This document shows positions 17,868 to 26,197 of a stretch of 64,000 nucleotides of DNA, piece by piece; the stretch's first letter is position 1; the number at the start of each line of letters is the position of its first letter. The DNA lies in NCBI RefSeq assembly GCF_900451005.1, contig NZ_UGIB01000001.1, forward strand, positions 806,001 to 870,000, written 5' to 3'. The position numbers and the translations under genes were made by a program. The stretch comes from Helicobacter fennelliae (GTDB lineage Bacteria > Campylobacterota > Campylobacteria > Campylobacterales > Helicobacteraceae). Below the pieces are notes generated by a model that worked only from the letters and a program-made list of their open reading frames with translations, ran no database searches and had not been told where the DNA came from.

Positions 17868-18668
17868 GTGAAGTTAGTAAAGTTTGTAGTTAAATTAGGG
17901 TTGGGACTAGGAATAGTAGCTTTAGTTTTTAATGCGTGTTCTGATAAAACAACTCAAAAAAAGCTTGAGTTTTTAAATAACTTGGGAGAGAGCAAATTAA
18001 GCTTTAGTGAAAATGAAAAGATAGAGCGAATCAAGGCTTTTTATAGGGAAAAATTGCATAACATTGAGGATTTAAAGATTGATTTTGTAGAGAAAATTAA
18101 GGCAAATGGCGATTTAGAGTTTGATGCCTATGTGTTTGATTTTAGTGTCAATGGGGAAAGTCAAAAAGAGATTTTATTTGTCAAGGATAATTTTTTCTTC
18201 AGTGATTTTGCAAGTATGGAAACTCTTAGCACGAGTAAAGAAAAGGCAATCAAAATTTTAGAAAAAGAAGCAAATGCTCGTATTATAGAAGCTTTAGAAG
18301 AAGATAAAGATTTTATTATTACTCTTGGAAGCGGTAAAAAAGAAGAGTTTATTTTTAGCGACCCCTTATGTTCATTTTGCAAGGAACATTTAGCAAAAAT
18401 TGATAATAGTTATCTTAAAAGCCATACTTTACACTTTATTTTTGTAAGCGTTCACGGAGAAGCTGGGTTTGATAGGGCAAATTTGATTTATGAAAATATC
18501 CAAAAAGCACAAAATGATATAGAAAAGTTAGAGATTATTAAAAATTATTATGAAGATAATATCAATCAAGAACCACTCTTTGCACAAAAGTCTTTGGATT
18601 TAAAAATACTTTTTGATAAATATGCAAATTTAGGCTTAAAATATGTGCCTTATATAATTGAAAAGTGA
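17868..18668 (+). CDS. DsbC-like lipoprotein thiol-disulfide isomerase
   Basis: About 266 residues from GTG 17868, chosen because AAAGGAG lies five bases upstream. The lipobox VFNAC puts the mature N-terminus in a membrane facing the periplasm. The thioredoxin-fold part has the motif DPLCSFCKEH with CxxC, and the N-terminal half matches the dimer/linker region of DsbC/DsbG. It would isomerise or reduce disulfides of exported Cys-containing T4SS proteins; Cys-rich candidates are encoded at 26198 and 34212. DsbC homologues (TrbB) accompany F-like conjugation systems. Confidence 0.8.
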   Translation: MKLVKFVVKLGLGLGIVALVFNACSDKTTQKKLEFLNNLGESKLSFSENEKIERIKAFYREKLHNIEDLKIDFVEKIKANGDLEFDAYVFDFSVNGESQKEILFVKDNFFFSDFASMETLSTSKEKAIKILEKEANARIIEALEEDKDFIITLGSGKKEEFIFSDPLCSFCKEHLAKIDNSYLKSHTLHFIFVSVHGEAGFDRANLIYENIQKAQNDIEKLEIIKNYYEDNINQEPLFAQKSLDLKILFDKYANLGLKYVPYIIEK

Positions 18669-19309
18669 AATATATGGATTTAGGAACTTCTAGCACTCAA
18701 CTCATTGCAACAGCTTTTACTTTTGGGCTGTCCGCTTTGGCTTTTGCTTATTTGCCTTTTATTTTTGTGCTTGTTAATGGACTTGTAAAGGCAAATGGAG
18801 GACACAATGCACATTCAAGCTCAATTCTTAGTATTTTTATTTTTGCTTTTGCTGTGCATTTTATCTCTTGCATATTTTTTATGATGGGTATAAAAATGCT
18901 TGATATTTTAGGGGCTTTATATCAAAACAATTATTTGCAAGACAAAATCTTTCCTATTTTTTGGGCTAGGGGAGAAACGAGTGTTTTTTCCTTAGCAAAT
19001 GCGAGTGGGAGTATAGAGGATAAGGGTGCATACCTACAACTTTATATTGTGCAAACTATTTCAGATTGGTTGGAATTAGTAGGAGTTTGGGTAGTATTTT
19101 TTACCGCTTTTGCGTATGCAACGATTCAGACAAAAAGAGATGTGATGCAATTTAATGTTGTGAATTTTCTTGTATGGCTTATCATTGCTAATATCGTTGG
19201 GTATTTCGTGTATTTTCTGTGGGCAAAAATTGCAACTTTAGCACTTTTTATTCCAGATTCTGATTTGGTAAAAAGAATCGTAGAGAGCTATAAAGAGCTA
19301 GTTTCTTAA
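18665..19309 (+). CDS. Four-span inner-membrane protein of the T4SS region
   Basis: 214 residues from GTG 18665 (ATG 18674 possible). Hydrophobic spans near residues 15-38, 52-75, 130-150 and 165-190, with a soluble loop between the second and third. No specific family seen. Its position between the DsbC-like lipoprotein and the coupling-protein remnant suggests a T4SS membrane component; the short repertoire of such proteins leaves VirB6/TraG-like or entry-related roles open. Overlaps the preceding gene by four bases. Confidence 0.6.
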   Translation: MKYMDLGTSSTQLIATAFTFGLSALAFAYLPFIFVLVNGLVKANGGHNAHSSSILSIFIFAFAVHFISCIFFMMGIKMLDILGALYQNNYLQDKIFPIFWARGETSVFSLANASGSIEDKGAYLQLYIVQTISDWLELVGVWVVFFTAFAYATIQTKRDVMQFNVVNFLVWLIIANIVGYFVYFLWAKIATLALFIPDSDLVKRIVESYKELVS

Positions 19310-19326
19310 AAATAAAGGAGTGTAAA

Positions 19327-20098
19327 ATGTTTATTTTTATCTTGTTTGCCATTATTACCTTTATGTTTTACCTTAAAAGTAAATTTGGCAATGAAAATGA
19401 AGAGATACTCACAATGATAACTTACAATGGATTCTGATACTACGCCTAAAGAATTAGGACGATTGATTCTAGGATTGATTAAAGGAGTAGCCGCTCAAAA
19501 GGCAAAATTTGCAAAAGAACCAAAGATTCCCTTTGCGTGTTTCTTAGATGAATTAGGAAGTTATGTCATAGAGGGATTTGGGAGATTAGAATCCAAAAGT
19601 AGAAGTCTTGGAATCTCTATTTTTCCATTTTTTCAAAGTCCAGCCCAAATTGATGTCGTTGCAAAAAATGATTATGAAAGAAAGGAAATCATAGATGTAA
19701 CAGGTGTGCATATTTTAATGAAAAATATGCACCCTGAAACCACAGAATTTTATGCCAAAATGGTAGAGAAAATCAAAGTGATGAGTAGAGACTTTGTGAA
19801 GCGAAGAGATTTTGCAAAAGGACAAGGCGCAGTAGAGGATACTTATAAAGTAGAGGAAAAAGATGCGATAGAACACAATGAAGTGGTTAATATGAATAAT
19901 GGAGAAATGATAATCTTTGCTAATGGTAAATTACATAGAGCCATTGCTCAAGCAGAATCCTCATTGCTTTCAATGGGCAAGAAAACAACTTATCAAGGTA
20001 TGAGTGATGAGAAAATCCCTTTAACGCAATATGTGAGCAAGAGGGAGTTTTTTAACAAAGTGAGCAATATTCTAAACGAACTTCAAAATGTAGGATAA
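19327..20098 (+). pseudogene. VirD4/TraG coupling protein, internal deletion
   Basis: A start with good ribosome site (AAAGGAG) gives an N-terminal membrane span (FIFILFAIITFMFYL) and stops at 19437. An overlapping frame from 19421 resumes as LTMDSDTTPKELGRLILG and runs through FACFLDELGSY, with the Walker B region, to the normal VirD4 C-terminus. The Walker A motif and roughly 300-400 residues between are missing. The joined product would also be out of frame. Coupling proteins feed DNA and effector proteins into the T4SS channel. This copy cannot work, which bears on whether the island can move or secrete. Confidence 0.85.
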
Positions 20099-20104
20099 AA
20101 AATA

Positions 20105-20314
20105 TTAAGAATAGAAAGGCAGATACCATTCCATTTTAAAAATTTGTTTAAATACCAATTTATTAATGACTACCAATATAATATCTATGTAACATAAAAG
20201 AGCAATGATTAACACGATAAGTGTTAGAATCTTAAAAACTCTATTTTCTATGATATAAGTGCTAACATAAAAGAACCATACTGCTACTAAAGCAGGAGCA
20301 AAAAAAACAAACAT
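20105..20314 (-). CDS. Possible small membrane protein
   Basis: 69 residues, mostly hydrophobic with two or three spans (FFAPALVAVWFFYVS, ILTLIVLIIALLCYI). GAAGGA lies seven bases before its ATG, which argues that it is real. It is the only minus-strand gene within the T4SS block and faces away from the promoter at 20363. An exclusion or immunity role is conceivable but nothing in the sequence shows it. It could also be a chance frame in T-rich DNA. Confidence 0.45.
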   Translation of the reverse strand: MFVFFAPALVAVWFFYVSTYIIENRVFKILTLIVLIIALLCYIDIILVVINKLVFKQIFKMEWYLPFYS

Positions 20315-20362
20315 TTTTCAATCCTTCAAATAAGATTTCAGTATTATACAAAAAATTTTAAA

Positions 20363-20424
20363 TCCTCTCATTTGAGAGTTTTTAAGTTTATTTTTATTTT
20401 TTAATTTCTCTCTTTTTCTATACT
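20363..20424 (+). promoter_or_regulatory. Shared island promoter, copy 3
   Basis: Third copy of the 33-base block with palindrome CTCTCATTTGAGAG at 20365-20378. The -10 box TATACT is at 20419-20424, again 56 bases from the block start, and the pilin start codon is 94 bases from it. Drives the long T4SS operon that begins with the VirB2-like gene. Confidence 0.8.
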
Positions 20425-20456
20425 TCTTTAACTTTTTACAACAAAGGAGTATAGAA

Positions 20457-20855
20457 ATGTTAATGTTAAGGAACATTGTAAAAATCTTATTGGTGCTTGG
20501 AATTTTTGCAAGCTTTGGCTTAGGTGCTAATGAATTTAGTGATGCTGAAAACATTGTAAGCTCTGCTTCAACTTCAGGAAAATCAGTGCTTGGAGAAGGT
20601 ATTAAATGGGCAACTGCTGTTTTTTTACCTCTTGTTTGTCTTGTCGCTGGTATGGTTATGGGTTATTCACAACAAAAGAAAAAAGCAGAGCAGGACCAAA
20701 ATACTAACAAAATTTATTTTGTAACAGTGATTGCTGGACTTGTAGGATTTTTTGTTTATATCCTTATTGCTACGATTATTTCAAAAATGCTTTTTGGGGA
20801 TACTTCTTATTTATTTAATGTTATTACAACATTTTGGAAAAATGCGGTTATCTAA
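20457..20855 (+). CDS. VirB2-like pilin
   Basis: 132 residues. Signal peptide to about residue 23 (FGLGANEFS), then two hydrophobic spans (near 52-72 and 87-110) joined by a short charged loop (YSQQKKKAEQDQNTNK). This is the layout of VirB2/TraA-type pilins, though longer than most. It would form the T4SS pilus or its inner-membrane reservoir. First gene behind island promoter copy 3, with ribosome site AAAGGAG; its TAATG stop overlaps the next start. Confidence 0.7.
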   Translation: MLMLRNIVKILLVLGIFASFGLGANEFSDAENIVSSASTSGKSVLGEGIKWATAVFLPLVCLVAGMVMGYSQQKKKAEQDQNTNKIYFVTVIAGLVGFFVYILIATIISKMLFGDTSYLFNVITTFWKNAVI

Positions 20856-21199
20856 TGAGATTTTTCACTCAAGTTTTATTTTTATGTTTTTCTGCTTCTT
20901 ATGCGTATTGTGCTTGTGCCAAGATTCATTGTCCAAGCACAATTGCAAAAGGTTTTGAAAAAGTAGCAGAATCTACTTTGAATGCTAGTTATAAAAGTGT
21001 TGATAGTGCATTAAAGAGTGTCAAAAATCAATATGATGATTTACTAGAGAATCTTAAAGAAAGCAATAAGAAACTAGAACTTGCCATCAAGCTTAATCAG
21101 CATAAGCTCTTAAAAGAAAAAGAACTCGTGTTTTTACTCAAGCAGTTTAATTCGCTGCAAGGAATACAAAATGGCATCAGAGCTGAAAATTTCAAATAA
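20855..21199 (+). CDS. Small exported coiled-coil protein, copy 3
   Basis: 114 residues from ATG 20855, inside the pilin stop. Signal peptide to about residue 17 (SASYAYCAC), a Cys cluster (CACAKIHC), then a coiled coil closing with KEKELVFLLKQFNSL. That closing motif matches copy 4 (ANKEIEFLLKQESEL) and copy 1 (DSELIFYLKQKNQL). Tight coupling to the pilin gene suggests a pilus-associated or periplasmic assembly function. Confidence 0.7.
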   Translation: MRFFTQVLFLCFSASYAYCACAKIHCPSTIAKGFEKVAESTLNASYKSVDSALKSVKNQYDDLLENLKESNKKLELAIKLNQHKLLKEKELVFLLKQFNSLQGIQNGIRAENFK

Positions 21200-21213
21200 A
21201 AATGGATAGGACA

Positions 21214-21696
21214 ATGAACAAAAAATTAGTATTGCGAACAGCTAAATTTCCTTATTTCTTTTGGAGTTTTAATAGGGCTTATACTTGTGAATTGGATTTT
21301 GCAAACCATACCTATAAAAACTTAGATAAAAAGACACGCTATGTTTTTAGAGATTTTAATCCTTATGTCTTTTTATCTTTGAAATATTTACCTATTCTTT
21401 TAGTCTTTTATTTTTGTTTTAGTATGTATGACTTTAGCTTTAATAAAAATACAATAGTTGCTTATGTTTTAGCTTTTATTCTCACTTTGAGCGTAAATTT
21501 CTTAGAGAATTTAGCAAGAAAATTTACAAGTGCAATCATTTTATTACTTTCTTTTGGCATCGGGTTTTTTATGGAAAATTATTTTTTAGTTGCTTATGTT
21601 TTAAAGTATTTTTTATTGATTTGTGTGTTTTTGATTTTTTATTTAGATTTAGGATTTAAACCTTTTAGTCTGATAGAAAATAATAAAGTCATTTAG
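21214..21696 (+). CDS. VirB3-like membrane protein (tentative)
   Basis: 160 residues from ATG 21214 (AGGA upstream; ATG 21202 is the alternative). A soluble, basic N-terminal part (FPYFFWSFNRAYTCELDF) is followed by three or four hydrophobic spans. The place directly after the pilin is that of VirB3, though VirB3 proteins are usually shorter. Its last bases overlap the open frame of the VirB9-like fragment, and a deletion may have joined them here. Confidence 0.5.
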   Translation: MNKKLVLRTAKFPYFFWSFNRAYTCELDFANHTYKNLDKKTRYVFRDFNPYVFLSLKYLPILLVFYFCFSMYDFSFNKNTIVAYVLAFILTLSVNFLENLARKFTSAIILLLSFGIGFFMENYFLVAYVLKYFLLICVFLIFYLDLGFKPFSLIENNKVI

Positions 21697-22385
21697 AACC
21701 AAAAAATTTCATTGCTCCAACGCAGCAAGAATTAGTCCAACAACAAGCACAAGGTGGCAAACAAGAGGATTTAAGTGATTTAAAGACAAATGAGTTTTAC
21801 TTAAATTTGACTTCTGAAGATATTAAAAATGTGCAAAATAAAGATAAAGAAATAAGAGAGGCTTTTGATGGATTTTCTCAAAAAGAAATTAATTATAAGC
21901 CTGTAATTCGTCCAATAGCTAGTATGGATTCTATTTCCTTACATCCTTATTTTACCTTTTCTTTGCTTTTACCAGCTGGAAGTATTATAAGTCATATTGA
22001 TTCTTCTTCTGCAATGGCTGTCTTAAAGTATGAAAATAATGCAGTAATGATTCGTCCTAATGCAGATTTCAAAGTAGCAAACATTACCATATTGTATAAG
22101 CTTGGTGATAAAAACCATATTCTCAATGTTTTAGCTACATTTTATGAAAAAAATAAAGAACTTGATAAGCTTAATCTTGTTTATGCTTATGAAAATACGC
22201 CAAAGCTAGATGATTTAGCTGTAATTGAAGCTTATGTGCGAGAACACAACTCATTGCCAAGACAAAAATATTCTTACATTCAAATTAATGATATTTCTTA
22301 TCGCATTGTGGAAGATAAAGAATATGGCAATGTATTTATTGACAATAAGAAATATCGTGTGGATAACAACACAATCTATAAATAG
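21687..22385 (+). pseudogene. VirB9-like protein lacking its N-terminus
   Basis: The frame opens at 21687 without any start and reads HLEPKNFIAPTQQELVQQ, then a VirB9/TraO-like beta region (HPYFTFSLLLPAGSII, NAVMIRPNADFKVANITILY). The signal peptide such outer-membrane-complex proteins need is absent. The only internal start near the front is TTG 21807, without ribosome site, giving 192 residues and no export signal. Likely a deletion derivative; family assignment is moderate. Confidence 0.6.
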
Positions 22386-22393
22386 GAAAGAAA

Positions 22394-22696
22394 ATGGATA
22401 AACAACAAGAACTATTATCTGTTAGCGAGAATTTTGTAAATCTTATTTTTGTTTTACAAAAAGAAGTAGGGAGTTTAAAACAAGAGAATAAGGACCTCAT
22501 ACGAGATTTAGAAATTTTAAAATCTTGCATTGAGATTTTAAGCACACATATAAATGTTTTAGAACAGAGAAATAAGGGATTTAGCGACCGCTTTAAACTT
22601 GGGATATTTAAAACTAAAAGTATCAATGAGGATTTAAAGCGAGAGTTAAGTCAATTAAAAGCTACCAAAGAATTTTTTATTCTAAATGACGATTAA
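22394..22696 (+). CDS. Small coiled-coil protein
   Basis: 100 residues, cytosolic by sequence, largely coiled coil. The opening part (NFVNLIFVLQKEVGSLKQE) resembles that of the membrane-anchored protein at 28082-28540 (LTELTLALQKEVKELKED), so the two may be distant paralogues. It has no membrane span of its own. Position in the T4SS operon suggests an accessory or assembly role; function unknown. Confidence 0.6.
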   Translation: MDKQQELLSVSENFVNLIFVLQKEVGSLKQENKDLIRDLEILKSCIEILSTHINVLEQRNKGFSDRFKLGIFKTKSINEDLKRELSQLKATKEFFILNDD

Positions 22697-22705
22697 GGAG
22701 CAACA

Positions 22706-23347
22706 ATGGAATCACTAAAAGCAATTTTGTCAGATGTTACAAATGCAATAAAAACAAGAAATTTTAAGAATCTAAATCCCCATTCCAAAAGGATTTTAAT
22801 CTTAAGTATTATCGTTATTGTATTATTTTTTCTAAGTTTGTGGTTAATGAGAGATAGTAGTAGCCAAACACAAATTAATAAAGAAATTTCCCAATCTTAT
22901 GAAGAGACGCAAAAGGAAAATACAGGTGAATATGTTCCTCCAAAAATTGATATTTCAAAAAATAATGAGCAAAAGCAAGAGACAAAAGAAAATTCCAATG
23001 TTGCTACTCCCCCTCAACCTATTAATCCATTTGTAGCGCAAGATAAGGACAAAGAGCAATTTTCAAATATTCCAGATTTAAGTGGGCAGAATCTTTCTCA
23101 ACAGGAACAAGAAGAAGTCATCAATCAAATTGCCAAAACACAAAAACCAAGCGATATGATAGCTTTTCTTAAAGAGGCACAAAGTAAATTTGACTTTCTT
23201 AAGACACAAAAGCGGTTTAAATATGATTTAAAAAATTATCAAATAGGAGACATTTTTTTATGGTGGGAAATTGAAGAGATTACACCTGTATATATACGTT
23301 TTAAAGATGAAGACTATTCTTATAATTTAAGATTTTTGGAGGATTAA
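22706..23347 (+). CDS. Single-span T4SS protein with periplasmic domain
   Basis: 213 residues. One N-terminal membrane span (near 29-48, ILILSIIVIVLFFLSLW), a Pro/Gln/Lys-rich linker to about residue 130 and a small C-terminal beta domain (NYQIGDIFLWWEIEEIT). This bitopic layout with a flexible linker is like the N-terminal part of VirB10 or the PilP/TraP proteins. Too short for a full VirB10. Ribosome site AAGGAG. Confidence 0.6.
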   Translation: MESLKAILSDVTNAIKTRNFKNLNPHSKRILILSIIVIVLFFLSLWLMRDSSSQTQINKEISQSYEETQKENTGEYVPPKIDISKNNEQKQETKENSNVATPPQPINPFVAQDKDKEQFSNIPDLSGQNLSQQEQEEVINQIAKTQKPSDMIAFLKEAQSKFDFLKTQKRFKYDLKNYQIGDIFLWWEIEEITPVYIRFKDEDYSYNLRFLED

Positions 23348-23348
23348 T

Positions 23349-23534
23349 ATGGAAGTACTGAATTTAGCAGATTTAATTGCAGAGTTTAAAGCACTAGCAA
23401 ATACTTTAAGGGCAAGATTGGCAAAAATTGAGAACGCAATTAATGCTCTTGAAGACATTGAAGAAGAAAATGCAGAGATTCTCACGAATGTGCAACAGAT
23501 AGAAAAACATATTTCAAAAAGGAATGCACTATGA
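23349..23534 (+). CDS. Small coiled-coil protein
   Basis: 61 residues, wholly helical (LIAEFKALANTLRARLAKIE, then an acidic stretch and ISKRNAL). Starts one base after the preceding stop with GGAGG upstream, and its stop overlaps the next start. Translational coupling on both sides supports it as real. No family recognised. Confidence 0.6.
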   Translation: MEVLNLADLIAEFKALANTLRARLAKIENAINALEDIEEENAEILTNVQQIEKHISKRNAL

Positions 23535-24295
23535 AAAAAATAATTTTACTAGGTTTTTTAGCAATCAGTCTTGCTTTTGGTGCGAAAATGAATATAGAAA
23601 TTTATGAGCCAAACTCTAAAAATTTTAGAGATGGTTTTGAGGCTGGCATTAAGGCATTAGATTTTCAGGCAAAAACTGATGGTTTTCAGCAGAAGCTTAT
23701 AGTAATTAATAAACCTTATTTGCTCGTCTTTGATATTAAAAATACTCCTTTCCACGAAGCATTATTTTTGCAAATTATTAGTGCAAGGGAAGGATTTGAT
23801 ACACATTTTACGAAAGAATTTATAAGTCTTGGGGAGTTTGAGCGGGATATTGATGCTAAAGATGCAAAAGAATTGATGATAAGAAAATACAGGTTAAATC
23901 CCAATGATTTAAAGATTCTGACTAACCAAAGTAGCATCGTTACTTATCCTTTTCTTTTCCATAATTTTTATAAGAATATTTTAAATGAAGTTCAAAAATT
24001 GGGATATGTAATTAAAACAGAAGTGGCATATACAAATAAAATACAGATAAATACGCCCAAAAGAACAACTCCAACAAAAGTGATAAGCAAAAAAATTGTT
24101 TTCAAGAATCCTAGAGCTATGGGATATATTTTACAAGGAGATTTTAAATCTTCCTCAAGTTTTGTAGAAAAAGGCTTACTCAAAGCAACAGACTATGAGT
24201 TTGAAAAAAGTATTACGACAGATGAGGGAGAGATTTTTGTAAAAGTCAAAGAACAAAATCTTTATTTTCCAAATTCTGATGTTAGTATAAAATAG
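23531..24295 (+). CDS. Periplasmic T4SS-region protein
   Basis: 254 residues with a signal peptide (to about 18, SLAFGAK). The N-terminal half is mixed alpha/beta, and a basic linker (NTPKRTTPTKVISKK) precedes a C-terminal beta part that mentions short GYILQGDF and YFPNSDV strands. Lacks cysteines in the mature part. Followed by the lipoprotein gene, an order that in T4SS operons suits an outer-membrane core pair, but no VirB9 or TraK motif is certain. Confidence 0.6.
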   Translation: MKKIILLGFLAISLAFGAKMNIEIYEPNSKNFRDGFEAGIKALDFQAKTDGFQQKLIVINKPYLLVFDIKNTPFHEALFLQIISAREGFDTHFTKEFISLGEFERDIDAKDAKELMIRKYRLNPNDLKILTNQSSIVTYPFLFHNFYKNILNEVQKLGYVIKTEVAYTNKIQINTPKRTTPTKVISKKIVFKNPRAMGYILQGDFKSSSSFVEKGLLKATDYEFEKSITTDEGEIFVKVKEQNLYFPNSDVSIK

Positions 24296-24304
24296 GGAGA
24301 GAAA

Positions 24305-24577
24305 ATGAAAAATATAAAGGTGTTTATTTCGGCTATCCCTCTTGCATTTTTGTTTATTGCTTGCAGTGGAAAAGTGCAAACAAATAAGATTCCTAATGAA
24401 ACAAAATATTATCTTCCTAAAGGTGCTAAAACATCGGATAAAGTAGCCTTAGATTCTAAGGAGTTGCAGAGTTATTCTCTTACTTTGGAAGAATTTTTTA
24501 AAAGAAATGTCAAAGCTGATGAAGAAAAGAAACAAGATATTTATCAAACAGGGATTAAGAGGGGATATTTTCAATGA
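24305..24577 (+). CDS. VirB7-like small lipoprotein
   Basis: 90 residues. Signal peptide with lipobox LFIAC, so mature lipid-anchored Cys near residue 20, followed by a Ser/Gly and Lys-rich soluble part. Larger than classical VirB7 (about 55 residues) but in the right place among outer-membrane-complex genes. Would anchor the T4SS core in the outer membrane. The stop overlaps the start of the next gene. Confidence 0.65.
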   Translation: MKNIKVFISAIPLAFLFIACSGKVQTNKIPNETKYYLPKGAKTSDKVALDSKELQSYSLTLEEFFKRNVKADEEKKQDIYQTGIKRGYFQ

Positions 24578-25506
24578 GAAGGTTATTTTTCGCACTTCTT
24601 TTCTTTGGTTTTCATAATCTTCTTGCAAATGCAAGTGATGAAGCGAATAATATTATTAAAAGCGCAAGCGAGGGAAGAGAAGTTATTGTAGAAAACAATG
24701 CAGAAGAAGAGAAAGCACAACACAAGAATGATAAGTTATTTTATAATGAGGTTATATTAAATTGGCATTATTCATTTCAAAAAGAAAATAAAAGATTTAA
24801 CGAAGCGGTAGGTAAAAGTGCTGAAAACTCCCTTGTGAAAAATGTTAGTGCAAGTGAAGATAAAGCTAAGGATAATCAAAGCACAAATGAAAAATTAGCT
24901 GTAATAAAAGGATATTGTTTTATTACAGATGAAATTAATGTTGGCAAACAACCAAGCTCTCTAAGAACAGAGTGTCAAACAAACTATGGTGCAGTTACAC
25001 TCTTTGGGAATCTTATTAATCTTAATGAGAAAGCAAGCCTCGTTTTAGATGCGAAATACATTGAGAAAGATGGCTATCGCTTTGAAGTTGTTTCTAGCAT
25101 TGTTACAAACGAAGAAAAAACAAGTTATAACATTGCAACTTTTGTAAATGATAGAAAGATTACACAAGTTGGTTTAGAAAGCTTATCGCAAGCAAGCACT
25201 GAAGTAAAAACTTATACAAATCAATATCTTAAAGCCCTAGAACAATCTAAAACTAGACAAGATGTTGTTTATACTACCACAGCAAATGGCTCAAATGCCT
25301 ATGTAACACCTACTACAACTACAAATACGCAAGCACCAGACCCGCTCAATTATTTAGCAATAGCAGGCACAAATATCATTACTTCAGCAGTTAAAAGCAC
25401 AGCAGACATCTTCAAAAAAGATTTGCCTTATCTTTACCAAATTGTAGGCAAAAGCAAAATTTGGATTGATTTGCAAGTGAAAGAAGAGGGAGAATATGTC
25501 AAATGA
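24574..25506 (+). CDS. Exported T4SS protein, possible VirB10/TraB-like
   Basis: 310 residues. Signal peptide (to about 19, LLANASD). The middle starts IKGYCFITDEINVGKQ and includes RTECQTNYGAVTLFGNL, recalling the TraB/VirB10 barrel with a Cys pair. A Thr-rich segment (TPTTTTNTQAP, near 245) and a hydrophobic helix (YLAIAGTNIITSAVKS) follow, like the antenna helices of VirB10. The N-terminal cytoplasmic part and inner-membrane span of VirB10 are missing; the single-span protein at 22706 could supply them. Family assignment tentative. Confidence 0.55.
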   Translation: MRRLFFALLFFGFHNLLANASDEANNIIKSASEGREVIVENNAEEEKAQHKNDKLFYNEVILNWHYSFQKENKRFNEAVGKSAENSLVKNVSASEDKAKDNQSTNEKLAVIKGYCFITDEINVGKQPSSLRTECQTNYGAVTLFGNLINLNEKASLVLDAKYIEKDGYRFEVVSSIVTNEEKTSYNIATFVNDRKITQVGLESLSQASTEVKTYTNQYLKALEQSKTRQDVVYTTTANGSNAYVTPTTTTNTQAPDPLNYLAIAGTNIITSAVKSTADIFKKDLPYLYQIVGKSKIWIDLQVKEEGEYVK

Positions 25507-25535
25507 AACGATACATAATATTTAAGGAGGAAATA

Positions 25536-26180
25536 ATGAGTAAATTAAGTAGGGGTTTTGCAAGTCTTGTAATATTTGCAAATTGTGTTTTCGCAAGTGG
25601 TGGCACAAGCACAGAAGACTTTTTCTACCAAAGAGGTTATGAAGTAGGTTTTTCTAATGGATTTGAGGAGGGTGTTAAGCAGGCAATGGCAGAATCTAAA
25701 AAAATGTTAGAGCTTTATGGCAATGAACTCAAAGCCTATGAAATAGGAAAATATCTTATTAAAACACAAAATCTTACCTACCCTCAAGTATGGCAAGAGC
25801 TTGATGAAAGTAGCGGTATGGTAAAGCTTAGAATTATCCCCTCACGCATAGAAAAAGAGCTTAATGTTGATGAACTATTTAGTAAATTTACCCAAATTCC
25901 AACAATGAACTCTTTAACGCAAAATAAAGCAAAACTAAGTTTAGAAGAAAAGAATAGCGTATATCTTTCAAATAGGGATTCCAATATTAATGCTTTGCCT
26001 CAAAGTGTTAATAGTGCTAGTAATCAGCATACTTTAAATGTGAAAAAGACATCTAAGAATTTAGATATTTTAAAACGAGCTAATGTTGTTTTTAGTGATG
26101 AGGGAGAAACTTATAATGTGCTTTTCTTTACAAATATAGAAAAACAGGATTTTTGTAAGCAATATGAGATTTGTAAGTGA
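25536..26180 (+). CDS. Periplasmic protein of unknown function
   Basis: About 214 residues from ATG 25536, where AAGGAGG sits six bases upstream; an upstream in-frame ATG at 25503 lacks a site. Signal peptide ends near CVFASGG. The N-terminal region (YQRGYEVGFSNGFEEGVKQ) is followed by a soluble, low-complexity middle and two C-terminal Cys (DFCKQYEICK). No family recognised. Cys pair fits dependence on the DsbC-like protein. Confidence 0.6.
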   Translation: MSKLSRGFASLVIFANCVFASGGTSTEDFFYQRGYEVGFSNGFEEGVKQAMAESKKMLELYGNELKAYEIGKYLIKTQNLTYPQVWQELDESSGMVKLRIIPSRIEKELNVDELFSKFTQIPTMNSLTQNKAKLSLEEKNSVYLSNRDSNINALPQSVNSASNQHTLNVKKTSKNLDILKRANVVFSDEGETYNVLFFTNIEKQDFCKQYEICK

Positions 26181-26197
26181 GTTGAAAGGAGTTTTCA

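Noticed and set aside
20318-20554. 78-codon minus-strand frame
   Set aside because: It covers promoter copy 3 and the pilin start and has a Lys/Asn-rich composition expected of AT-rich antisense DNA. No ribosome site.
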